Positions 1 to 5,386 are shown, counted from the stretch's first letter. The stretch: 5,386 nucleotides of DNA from Solobacterium sp. UBA636 (GCA_002299675.1 DBOW01000139.1:5757-11142), one strand, 5' to 3'. Numbers and translations: made by a program. Notes: generated by a model from the sequence alone, not told the origin.

Positions 1-2
1 TG

Positions 3-113
3 ATCGCTATTGTGAATAATCCTACATTCCGTGGAGTATTCTCTGATTCAATGTCAGATCTTGTTGATTCGTTCACGGCGTTTGCGACTGATTCTATACC
101 AGCGGTAGGCTAA
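3..113 (+). CDS. C-terminal end of an unrecognised protein (5' partial)
   Basis: An open frame enters from the left edge and stops at TAA 111-113, giving the last 36 residues of a protein. The visible part starts IAIVNNPTFRGVF and ends in SIPAVG. It is rich in Ser, Asp, Phe and Thr, has few charged basic residues and shows no recognisable motif. The stop lies three bases before the ATPase start, so this is very likely the preceding gene of the same operon. Upstream genes in Tad-like loci are often a pilin, a TadZ-like protein or a prepilin peptidase, but the tail does not let me choose between them. Function is unknown. The other two forward frames are interrupted by stops within the first 20 bases, which supports this frame. 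Confidence 0.6.
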   Translation: MAIVNNPTFRGVFSDSMSDLVDSFTAFATDSIPAVG

Positions 114-116
114 ACT

Positions 117-1166
117 ATGGACATAGTTGCGGATGAAAGTCTGTTCAAAGATCTCTGGCCCTATATCGAGGACGAAAATGTTACTGACATCAAGTGGAAC
201 GGGTCTGATCTTTGGATAACGGATTTAAACAAAGGACGCTATCTGGAAGACAGCGTCAAGCTTGATGAGGAATGGCTGAAGATTTTTACCAGCGTCATCG
301 CTAACTCGGTCAATGAAAATTTCAATCTGTCTAAGCCATCTTTGATGGCAGAGACAAAGGAATTAAGAATCCAGGCTGAACATGCCTCGGTTTCTGGAGA
401 CAGGAAGGTGGCTCTTGCGATACGTAAGACACCTTCCGTCTCTCGACTTTTAAACAAAGACTTGATAGCCGAAGGCTATGCGAGTGAGTATATTCTGAAA
501 CTTTTGCCCTGCCTGATGCGTGCCAGACTGTCGGGAATTGTGTGCGGAGATGTCGGAGCGGGAAAAACGGAGCTGGAAAAATATCTGTGCGCCTTTATTC
601 CTGAACTTGATCCTATTGTCACGGTTGAAGATACACTGGAGCTCAGACTCAAGGATATTTATCCTCAGAAAGATATTTATTCAATGAAAATATCTGATAT
701 GTTTTCCCAGGAAGCGGCAATTAAAGATGCATTAAGGCTTAACACCAAGTGGCTGATTATTTCTGAATCCCGGGGAAGGGATATTCTCAGGATAATTGAG
801 GGTGCATCTTCAGGCTGTGTGGCTTTAACCTCTATTCATGCAGAGAATGTCTGGGAGATACCTGACCGTATTATGAATATGGCTGGTGACAATGTTCGTA
901 ATGGTTTTGAAAATGACATTTACACCTTCTTTGACTACGCCATTAAAGTTAAAGCTGATTTTGGAAAAGACGGGGTAAAAAGAAGTATTGACCAGATATG
1001 TTTCTTTGACAGAGAAAATAAGAAAAACACCATAGCTACACTGATCAAAGATGGAACTGTTCAGTACTCTTTCATTCCTGAAAGAATACTGAAAAAATTT
1101 GTGTATAACAGGGAAGAAGAATTTCTGAAGATTTATATTGATACTTTAAAAAAACTGAAGGAATAA
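117..1166 (+). CDS. CpaF/TadA/VirB11-family secretion ATPase
   Basis: This 349-residue protein is a cytoplasmic hexameric-type ATPase of the type II/IV secretion superfamily, which powers pilus assembly or secretion. The N-terminal domain (about 1-110) contains VTDIKWNG and an IRKTP motif at 102-106. The C-terminal RecA-like domain has Walker A GDVGAGKT (144-151), an Asp box VEDTLEL (170-176), a Walker B region WLIISESRG (212-220) with catalytic Glu217, and a His box LTSIHAEN (237-244) with His241. The Walker B context is divergent: SESRG replaces the usual GExRG, and SSGCVAL replaces the usual NTGHxGS. It is shorter than typical proteobacterial CpaF proteins (400-500 residues) because it lacks the long N-terminal extension. 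The start is three bases after the upstream stop, behind only a weak AGG (107-109). The neighbouring T2SF platform gene favours a Tad-like role over conjugation. Confidence 0.9.
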   Translation: MDIVADESLFKDLWPYIEDENVTDIKWNGSDLWITDLNKGRYLEDSVKLDEEWLKIFTSVIANSVNENFNLSKPSLMAETKELRIQAEHASVSGDRKVALAIRKTPSVSRLLNKDLIAEGYASEYILKLLPCLMRARLSGIVCGDVGAGKTELEKYLCAFIPELDPIVTVEDTLELRLKDIYPQKDIYSMKISDMFSQEAAIKDALRLNTKWLIISESRGRDILRIIEGASSGCVALTSIHAENVWEIPDRIMNMAGDNVRNGFENDIYTFFDYAIKVKADFGKDGVKRSIDQICFFDRENKKNTIATLIKDGTVQYSFIPERILKKFVYNREEEFLKIYIDTLKKLKE

Positions 1167-1171
1167 AGAAT

Positions 1172-2656
1172 ATGAAAAAATATGGATTTAGAAACATTAA
1201 ACAGAAAATAAACCGTTATGGTTACCATTACAGATATACTGACCTGATCTTTGAGGCTCTGGCTATAATTGCGTTTGTGGAATTTATAGCCTGGCTTACT
1301 GGCTTAAGGAATGGCTATCTGCTTATGGTTTTTATTTTTTCACTGCTTATTATTCCATTCATCATTATTGCCGTGCTGTCTTTCAATGGTGAAACAAAAA
1401 GGTTTGAGATGCTGGTGGATTATCTTTCCAATGTTATTCCGGTTTTTATGCAGAAAAGTAAAATCAACTATACTTTAAGAGAACTTAGCACTCTGACACA
1501 GGGAAAAATGAAAGAAAAGGTGGATGAAGCTTTAAGCTATCTGGAAAACACAAGTTCGGATGCAGAACTTTTGAGGAATTCTTTGAAGATAATTGAAAAG
1601 GAATATCCCTGTTCAAGACTTAAAGCTGTACATGAATTTATGACGAGCGTTGAGCTTTCAAGTTCAATTGACTATAAAGAAGTTGCGGCCAATCTCTACA
1701 ATGATGTGGAGTTCTGGATAAAACAGAATTACCAGTTTCAGAAGGAAATAGCTGATAAAAGAAATAAGCTCAGTGGTTTATGCATCATGACGCTTTTGAT
1801 GAATGTGATATTTGTCTACATTTATTCGTCTAATGAATTCTTTGCCGGTTTTATTGAAAGTCCTGCCTATCAGTTTTCCAATACTGTCTTTATAGTACTG
1901 ATATTAATCACCATAGCTGTACTTCTCAGCAAAATGAATGGCAGCTGGCTTATGGAGGACCTTAAAAAAGAAGATGAAACAAAATCAAGAAAGATATATC
2001 TGAGAATTAACAGGGATCAGAAAAAGCTGTTTCCAAAAGAGTACATATTCGGTTTTATTCTGATAGTCTTTGCGCTGGCGGTATTTCTTAAGGGAAGAAG
2101 AGATTATGCGATGGTGCTTGGTATACTTGGACTGTTTATACTGTTCAAGAAAAAGCTGCAGTATGCAAGTGACAGAAATTATCTTGACAGGCAGTTTAAA
2201 ATGGAGTTTCCTATGTGGCTTAGAGATATTTATCTTAACATTTCTCAGATGACAGTGCTCAATGCAGTGGAGAACAGTATTTCTTCTTTCTCCTATCCTT
2301 TCCGTAAAGAACTGTATAAGTTTCTCTCAGCAGCCCGCAAAGATCCTTCATCTATAAAACCCTACAATGATTTTCTGGAGGAATATGATGTAGAAGATGC
2401 CAGAGCTTCAATGAGGCTACTGTATTCGCTGAATAATGTATCAAAGAAAGAAGTAAATGAAAGAGTGGGCTATCTGATTGAACGTAATCAGTCAATGCTT
2501 AACAAATCTCAGGAACTGAGGAATTCTGACGCTCTGGGAAGTGCCAATCTGATAGGTTTTCTGCCAATGATTTTCTTTTCCCTGCAGATGATAGTATCAA
2601 TGTTTATTATGTTTATGTATCTGATGAATAATCTTGGGAGCATGGTTACAAAATGA
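1172..2656 (+). CDS. Fused TadB/TadC-like T2SF membrane platform protein
   Basis: This 494-residue membrane protein probably forms the inner-membrane platform that the ATPase acts on. It reads as two similar units. The first has hydrophobic segments near 25-42 and 50-70, a cytoplasmic helical region (about 72-200), and membrane segments near 201-219 and 237-254. The second has segments near 291-307 and 312-326, a cytoplasmic region (about 327-455, including FPMWLRDIYLNIS at 346-358), and a final hydrophobic stretch near 460-485. Two membrane segments, a helical domain and closing membrane segments are the layout of TadB and TadC, each about 300 residues and normally separate genes. No separate tadC-like gene is seen here. 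The gene starts five bases after the ATPase stop with SD GAAGGA (1157-1162), nine bases from ATG. Assignment rests on topology, helical-domain character and position. The family call is fairly sure; the fusion interpretation is inferred. Confidence 0.82.
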   Translation: MKKYGFRNIKQKINRYGYHYRYTDLIFEALAIIAFVEFIAWLTGLRNGYLLMVFIFSLLIIPFIIIAVLSFNGETKRFEMLVDYLSNVIPVFMQKSKINYTLRELSTLTQGKMKEKVDEALSYLENTSSDAELLRNSLKIIEKEYPCSRLKAVHEFMTSVELSSSIDYKEVAANLYNDVEFWIKQNYQFQKEIADKRNKLSGLCIMTLLMNVIFVYIYSSNEFFAGFIESPAYQFSNTVFIVLILITIAVLLSKMNGSWLMEDLKKEDETKSRKIYLRINRDQKKLFPKEYIFGFILIVFALAVFLKGRRDYAMVLGILGLFILFKKKLQYASDRNYLDRQFKMEFPMWLRDIYLNISQMTVLNAVENSISSFSYPFRKELYKFLSAARKDPSSIKPYNDFLEEYDVEDARASMRLLYSLNNVSKKEVNERVGYLIERNQSMLNKSQELRNSDALGSANLIGFLPMIFFSLQMIVSMFIMFMYLMNNLGSMVTK

Positions 2657-3531
2657 GAATACTGGTGAAATGTTTTGGTCTTGTAGCCATCTTTGTGATT
2701 GTGATGGCGATGCTTCTTTCCTTAGCTGAAACAGTTATTCTTGCCAATGAGCTGGATAAAGCTTCTAAAATCGCAGTTGAACAAACCCAGAAAAAAATGA
2801 AGGAAGTAACCGTTTCAAGACTAAAGGGTATTGAAGATACTTTTTCAGATGATGAATATGAAAACTGTTTTGTCGAGTCTTTTATGGGACTTGTTGATAA
2901 TAAAGATGAATATGAAATTAAAGTACAGGCAAATGCCTCAAAAGGAATAATTATGGTAGATATCAGCGCAAAGAATAATCTGGTTAAAGATGTAAAGAAT
3001 ATTAATATTGTGGATGTACTGGAAGAAACTGATACAGATGAAGAGAATCTGAAATTTGAAAAACAGAATCTGAATGCCAGAAATGATAATGTGATATTTG
3101 AAAAATTTTTTGATGATGAAGTAAGACTGTCTGATTTTTATATAGATGCAACTTCATATATGGTATCTGACGAAAGCAAATATTTTGACTGTACCCCGGA
3201 GCTATCTATATATGGAGATGATGACAGGCTGCTGAAACGCTTTGATTTTATTTCGGGCGCAAGAACATACAGAGAGTATGAATTTAGCGAAAAACCTGCA
3301 CTGAAACATATTAAAGTTGTCTGCAGTGGCGTTGATCCTTCCATTTATGACCGTGATCAGCGTTTAAGAGTGAGCCCTGATTCTTATATAAACATTGAGT
3401 CCAGTACATGCAGCTATGAGGTTTATAACCGCTATATCAGAGATTCTTCTTCGCTGTATGACAATTCCCTGTGGCAGAAGGATATATATGCTGAAGTTCT
3501 GAATGAATACCTGGGGAAACTCTATGCGTGA
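2653..3531 (+). CDS. Single-pass surface protein, TadE/minor-pilin-like by context
   Basis: I do not recognise this 292-residue protein by motif. It has a short basic start (MRILVK), one strong hydrophobic segment (about 7-30) and then a long polar, acidic part that should lie outside the membrane. Residues about 31-65 are helical in character (Lys/Glu/Gln-rich), as in the stalk of a pilin-like protein. A low-complexity acidic stretch follows around 118-135 (LEETDTDEENL). The rest (about 150-265) is rich in Tyr, Ser, Asp and Val, suggests a beta-rich domain, and carries Cys180, Cys224 and Cys253; Cys72 lies before it. These could form external disulfides. The start overlaps the platform gene stop (ATGA), with GGGAG 2636-2640 twelve bases upstream. 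It could be a minor pilin, a tip protein or a TadE/TadG-like pseudopilin. A plain signal peptide is possible, but no clear cleavage site is visible. Confidence 0.8.
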   Translation: MRILVKCFGLVAIFVIVMAMLLSLAETVILANELDKASKIAVEQTQKKMKEVTVSRLKGIEDTFSDDEYENCFVESFMGLVDNKDEYEIKVQANASKGIIMVDISAKNNLVKDVKNINIVDVLEETDTDEENLKFEKQNLNARNDNVIFEKFFDDEVRLSDFYIDATSYMVSDESKYFDCTPELSIYGDDDRLLKRFDFISGARTYREYEFSEKPALKHIKVVCSGVDPSIYDRDQRLRVSPDSYINIESSTCSYEVYNRYIRDSSSLYDNSLWQKDIYAEVLNEYLGKLYA

Positions 3532-3652
3532 AATGATGAGCGAGATGGCATTGTTTATACTGAGCATCGTCTGTGCTGTGCTGATAATTAATTTCTTTTT
3601 CGAGATACTTGGAAGCGATGTAAAAGAGATGATAAGGATGGTTATGCAATGA
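3524..3652 (+). CDS. Small pilin-like membrane protein, 42 residues
   Basis: This short gene encodes 42 residues starting MREMMSEMALF and ending MIRMVMQ. A single hydrophobic segment spans about 9-29 (ALFILSIVCAVLIINFFFEI), followed by a short charged tail. The start overlaps the previous gene by eight bases and has a good SD (TGGGGA 3512-3517, six bases from ATG). The stop overlaps the next start (ATGA at 3649-3652). It fills the only sizeable gap in an otherwise gapless operon, which is the main reason to call it. Glu7 sits directly before the hydrophobic helix, as the conserved Glu does in type IV and Flp pilins, and two neighbours share the M-[KR]-E-x-x-x-E start. The function is not known; a pilin-like subunit or a small assembly membrane protein is inferred. 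Confidence 0.78.
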   Translation: MREMMSEMALFILSIVCAVLIINFFFEILGSDVKEMIRMVMQ

Positions 3653-3837
3653 AAGAACTGTTTAAGGAATATCTGCTGATGATTATCTATTTTGTGACAG
3701 GTGTACTGGCTTTGAGCGTGTTTATTGGTTTTTTAGCCAGTCTGAATAATAATGTGAAGCTGGGAAATGTCATTGAAAACTATGAAGTCTATTCATCTTA
3801 TGCAAGCTATAGTTTTGTAGGCGGAGGTGAAGACTGA
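3649..3837 (+). CDS. Small pilin-like membrane protein, 62 residues
   Basis: This 62-residue protein starts MKELFKEYLLM, has a hydrophobic helix at about 9-31, a short polar part (SLNNNVKLGNVIENYEVYSS), and an unusual end, FVGGGED. The Glu7-Tyr8 pair just before the helix resembles the Glu-Tyr pair near the mature N-terminus of Flp-type pilins. However, no Gly-preceded cleavage site exists and only six residues lie ahead of Glu7. The start overlaps the previous stop (ATGA), with AAGGA 3634-3638 ten bases upstream; the stop overlaps the next start (TGATG). Its place among other tiny membrane proteins behind a secretion ATPase and platform suggests a pilin or pseudopilin. I know no named family for it, so the role is inferred. 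Confidence 0.8.
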   Translation: MKELFKEYLLMIIYFVTGVLALSVFIGFLASLNNNVKLGNVIENYEVYSSYASYSFVGGGED

Positions 3838-4124
3838 TGAAATTACTGGTAGAAAACATGGTAAGCATGATAATGATGCTGATAATATCGCTGGCTTTCT
3901 TTGGCGTAGTTTCCATGCAGTTTCAGATTATCTATCATCATAATCTGCTGTACAGTCATGTTGAAGAGGTTTCGGCAAATAATCTGGTTTATGAAGAAAG
4001 AAGTGGTTTCACTTATGAAAGAATTGATGAAAGATGTCTTAAAATAGGCCATATATATTCTGTTGAAATACCTCTGTTTGGTGAGGTTATAAAAGATGCA
4101 GTGGTCTATGGGGTTGCCAGATGA
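3837..4124 (+). CDS. TadE-like pseudopilin, 95 residues
   Basis: This 95-residue protein has a short N-terminus (MKLLVENM) followed by a long hydrophobic helix (about 9-33, Met- and Ile-rich). A helical stretch continues through HHNLLYSHVEEVSANNL, and a small C-terminal part may form beta strands (about 53-95, including one Cys at 67). A short anchor with an acidic residue at its start (Val5-Glu6), a helical stalk and a small C-terminal domain is the general build of TadE/TadF pseudopilins, which often carry a VEF motif at this place. It has the best ribosome binding site of the small genes: GGAGGTGA (3823-3830), six bases from ATG. It overlaps both neighbours by 1-4 bases. It may initiate or cap a pilus fibre; this is inferred from build and context. 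Confidence 0.82.
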   Translation: MKLLVENMVSMIMMLIISLAFFGVVSMQFQIIYHHNLLYSHVEEVSANNLVYEERSGFTYERIDERCLKIGHIYSVEIPLFGEVIKDAVVYGVAR

Positions 4125-4225
4125 GGGAACTTATGGAGGAATATGCAGGCTTTCTATGTGAGGCTATTATTCTTTCGCTGTTTATAAAAGAGGCTGTTTT
4201 TATTCTAAAGTGGCTGTTTAGCTAA
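4121..4225 (+). CDS. Very small membrane protein, 34 residues, last operon gene
   Basis: The frame starts MRELMEEYAGFLCEA and ends FILKWLFS. Residues about 10-34 are mostly hydrophobic but broken by Glu14, Lys23 and Glu24, so it may be an amphipathic or weakly membrane-spanning helix. The start overlaps the previous stop (ATGA, 4121-4124), behind a weak GGGG (4110-4113). It shares M-[KR]-E-x-x-x-E-Y with the 62-residue protein at 3649-3837. This likeness and the coupled start argue for a real gene despite its size. It is the last member of the operon before the efp promoter region. A chance frame cannot be excluded, because 34 codons is short. Function is unknown. Confidence 0.6.
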   Translation: MRELMEEYAGFLCEAIILSLFIKEAVFILKWLFS

Positions 4226-4231
4226 ACTTAT

Positions 4232-4261
4232 TTGGAAAAACAGAGTTGATTAATATATAAT
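4232..4261 (+). promoter_or_regulatory. Probable sigma-A-type promoter of efp
   Basis: A perfect -10 TATAAT (4256-4261) lies 18 bases after TTGGAA (4232-4237), which matches four of six bases of the -35 consensus TTGACA. The expected transcript start is near 4268-4270, about 20 bases before the efp ATG. No clear terminator separates it from the upstream operon, so read-through from the Tad-like genes could add to efp expression. Confidence 0.65.
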
Positions 4262-4277
4262 GACTAGGTAAAAATTT

Positions 4278-4283
4278 AAGGAG
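4278..4283 (+). promoter_or_regulatory. Ribosome binding site of efp
   Basis: AAGGAG lies six bases before ATG 4290 and fixes that codon as the start. It also matches the family, whose proteins begin with a short strand just before the first conserved Pro-Gly (here Pro9-Gly10). Confidence 0.85.
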
Positions 4284-4289
4284 ATATTT

Positions 4290-4847
4290 ATGATCAACTG
4301 TACTGAAATCAAGCCAGGTCAGTGTTTTACCTGGGAAAATGAATTATACCAATGCATCGATATTCAGTTAAACAAAACTGCTATGGCCAAGATGAAGGTT
4401 AAGGTTAAGGTTAAGCAGCCTAAAACTGGAGTTGTGAAGGAATTAAGTTTAATTTCTGGTGATAAGGTAGGAGAAGCCTACATCGATAAAAGACCAATGC
4501 AGTTCCTTTATGATGGTGGCGATATGATGGTTTTCATGGATCAGGAAACTTATGAACAGATTGAAATTCCAAAGGACAAGCTGGAATGGGAATGCAATTT
4601 CCTGGTTGCCAATCTTGATGTAAACATCATGATTTATCAGGGTGAAATCCTTGGTCTTATCCTGCCTGATAAGGTAGAACTTGAACTTACTGAATGTGAA
4701 CCTGCTGTAAAGGGTGATACTGCAACAAATGCTTTAAAGAACGCAGTATGTGAAACCGGTCTGGCTGTAAAGGTTCCAATGTTCATCAACGAAGGCGAAA
4801 GAATTATTGTTTCTACTGCCGACGGCAAATATTCATCAAGAGCTTAA
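4290..4847 (+). CDS. efp: Elongation factor P
   Basis: Elongation factor P binds the ribosome between the P and E sites and relieves stalling at proline runs. The 185 residues match the normal length and three-domain build: KOW-like domain I (about 1-63), OB domain II (about 65-128) and OB domain III (about 129-185). Residues 150-169, from Lys150 through Val162-Pro163 to Gly169, fit the classical EF-P signature pattern (K-x-A-x4-G-x2-V-x-V-P-x2-I-x2-G), and the end DGKYSSRA is typical. The odd part is the domain I loop: K29-T-A-M-A-K34 stands where other EF-Ps have K-P-G-K-G or K-T-G-R-G, so Met32 replaces the Lys or Arg that is modified in studied species. The adjoining strand is a Lys-Val run (35-42). 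The gene has its own promoter and a terminator. The identity is certain; the loop chemistry is not known. Confidence 0.97.
   Translation: MINCTEIKPGQCFTWENELYQCIDIQLNKTAMAKMKVKVKVKQPKTGVVKELSLISGDKVGEAYIDKRPMQFLYDGGDMMVFMDQETYEQIEIPKDKLEWECNFLVANLDVNIMIYQGEILGLILPDKVELELTECEPAVKGDTATNALKNAVCETGLAVKVPMFINEGERIIVSTADGKYSSRA
4395..4412 (+). repeat. Three tandem copies of AAGGTT inside efp
   Basis: The hexamer AAGGTT occurs three times without interruption and is followed by another AAG. It encodes the Lys-Val run just after the functional loop of EF-P. Slippage would add or remove a Lys-Val pair without shifting the frame. The low complexity may simply reflect alternating Lys-Val in a beta strand. 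Confidence 0.75.
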
Positions 4848-4849
4848 TT

Positions 4850-4881
4850 AAAAAATCATCTGGATTCCAGATGATTTTTTT
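4850..4881. terminator. Bidirectional rho-independent terminator between efp and trxB
   Basis: The left arm 4850-4863 (AAAAAATCATCTGG) pairs perfectly with the right arm 4867-4880 around an ATT loop. On the plus strand the hairpin runs into T4875-4881, and on the minus strand into the complement of A4850-4855. It can therefore end both the efp transcript and the convergent reductase transcript. It begins two bases after the efp stop codon. Confidence 0.9.
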
Positions 4882-5386
4882 AAGAAAGTCTGTTAATGAT
4901 TGAATTGGCGGCTATAGCTCCATCATTGGCGGCTGTGACCACCTGTCTTAAGCCTTTGGCAATAACATCGCCTGCTCCATAGATACCTTCGATTGCGGTA
5001 GACATATCTGGATTTACAATCATGTAGCCTTTTGAATCGAGTATCGATTTATCAAGGAAAGAGGTATTTGCGCTCTGTCCAATATAAGGGAAAATTCCGG
5101 TACATTCAATTTCTCTAAGCGATCCATCTTCAACGTTTCTGATTATTAACCCTTTAAGGACATCATCTTCAATAATGAGTTTTTCAGGCAGTGATTTATA
5201 GATTACCCGGATTCTGTCTGAACTCAATACCTTGTCAATAACGCTTCTGTCAGCTCTGAAGACATCTCTTCTGATGATTATGGTGACACTGCTGCAGAGT
5301 TTTGCCAGATACAGAGCTTCTTCCAGTGCCGAATTGCCACCGCCTATTACCACTACATCTTTTTTGCGATAGAAGAAACCATCGCA
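4880..5386 (-). CDS. trxB: Thioredoxin reductase, C-terminal part (5' end outside window)
   Basis: This flavoenzyme uses NADPH to reduce thioredoxin in the cytoplasm. The 168 visible residues start at the window edge with CDGFFYRKKDV, so the first residue is the second Cys of the redox-active C-x-x-C; the first Cys and the N-terminal FAD domain lie outside. Next come the NADPH-binding GGGNSA (visible residues 15-20), RRDVFRADR (39-47, from the NADPH-phosphate-binding segment), and the C-terminal FAD-binding GAGD (137-140) with LRQVVTAANDGAIAA (146-160). The full family length is about 305-320 residues, so slightly over half is present. A GTG at 5353 could be taken for a start, but it lies inside the protein (GAT GTA GTG GTA) and the frame stays open with family-typical residues. 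It converges on efp, and its TAA (4880-4882) lies in the shared terminator. Related ferredoxin-NADP reductases lack CDGFF, so trxB is favoured. Confidence 0.93.
   Translation of the reverse strand, partial: CDGFFYRKKDVVVIGGGNSALEEALYLAKLCSSVTIIIRRDVFRADRSVIDKVLSSDRIRVIYKSLPEKLIIEDDVLKGLIIRNVEDGSLREIECTGIFPYIGQSANTSFLDKSILDSKGYMIVNPDMSTAIEGIYGAGDVIAKGLRQVVTAANDGAIAANSIINRLS

Noticed and set aside
239..457. Minus-strand open frame within the ATPase gene
   Set aside because: It lies wholly opposite a well-supported coding region with clear ATPase motifs and encodes no recognisable motif.
2070..2252. Plus-strand 60-codon frame inside the platform gene
   Set aside because: It is an alternate frame of the strongly supported membrane protein, with arginine- and cysteine-rich nonsense-like composition.
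3138..3344. Minus-strand frame opposite the 292-residue gene
   Set aside because: It is antisense to a gene in a continuous operon, and no family features are visible.
3364..3649. Two overlapping minus-strand frames opposite the end of the 292-residue gene and the 42-residue gene
   Set aside because: They overlap each other and run against the coupled plus-strand genes. The plus frame has a good SD and start-stop overlaps.
3843..4052. Minus-strand frame opposite the TadE-like gene
   Set aside because: It is antisense to a gene with a strong GGAGGTGA site and has the composition expected of a shadow frame.
4143..4187. 14-codon frame starting ATG 4143 just after GGAGGA (4135-4140)
   Set aside because: The spacing to the SD-like sequence is only two bases and the peptide is tiny. 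The GGAGGA is explained as Glu-Glu codons of the 34-residue gene.
4637..4828. Minus-strand frame within efp
   Set aside because: It is antisense to a certain efp gene and has Ser/Pro-rich shadow composition.
5351..5353. GTG as the start of the minus-strand reductase gene
   Set aside because: The frame continues upstream to the window edge with the family-typical CDGFFYRKKDV, so the GTG is an internal Val codon.
1..5386. CRISPR array, tRNA or rRNA genes, insertion sequence or attachment site
   Set aside because: I saw no regularly spaced repeats, cloverleaf-like segments, transposase motifs or flanking repeats. Almost all bases are accounted for by protein genes.

Overview
The window looks like chromosomal DNA of an AT-rich, Gram-positive-type bacterium, most likely Bacillota. 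The support is purine-rich GGAGG-like ribosome binding sites, a near-consensus sigma-A-type promoter, a Tad-like secretion locus of the short Gram-positive kind, and an EF-P and a thioredoxin reductase of bacterial type. An Erysipelotrichia-like host is a tentative impression from protein character only. The standard code fits, with no TGA inside the genes.

Positions 3-4225 (+ strand) form one tightly packed operon that enters from the left edge. It holds the tail of an unrecognised protein (3-113), a CpaF/TadA/VirB11-family secretion ATPase (117-1166), a large membrane protein that appears to fuse TadB-like and TadC-like T2SF platform halves (1172-2656), a single-pass 292-residue protein with a long external part (2653-3531), and four very small membrane-anchored proteins (3524-3652, 3649-3837, 3837-4124, 4121-4225). 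From the platform gene onward, consecutive genes overlap by 1-8 bases, so translation is probably coupled. I infer a compact Tad/type IV-pilus-like machine: the ATPase drives the platform, which assembles or moves pilin-like subunits supplied by the small genes. Three of the small proteins begin M-[KR]-E-x-x-x-E directly before a hydrophobic stretch, with room for at most a two-residue leader. They resemble pilin N-termini that need no prepilin peptidase cleavage.

Positions 4226-4289 are a short spacer with a promoter but no convincing terminator. Then comes efp (4290-4847), encoding elongation factor P. Its domain I loop tip reads K-T-A-M-A-K, with Met32 where a modified Lys or Arg normally sits. 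A hairpin with A/T flanks (4850-4881) can terminate transcription in both directions. From the right, on the minus strand, comes the C-terminal part of a thioredoxin reductase (4880-5386), cut by the window edge exactly at the second cysteine of its redox motif.

The least explained part is the string of tiny pilin-like genes and the 292-residue protein. The other points of interest are the fused platform protein and the unusual EF-P loop.
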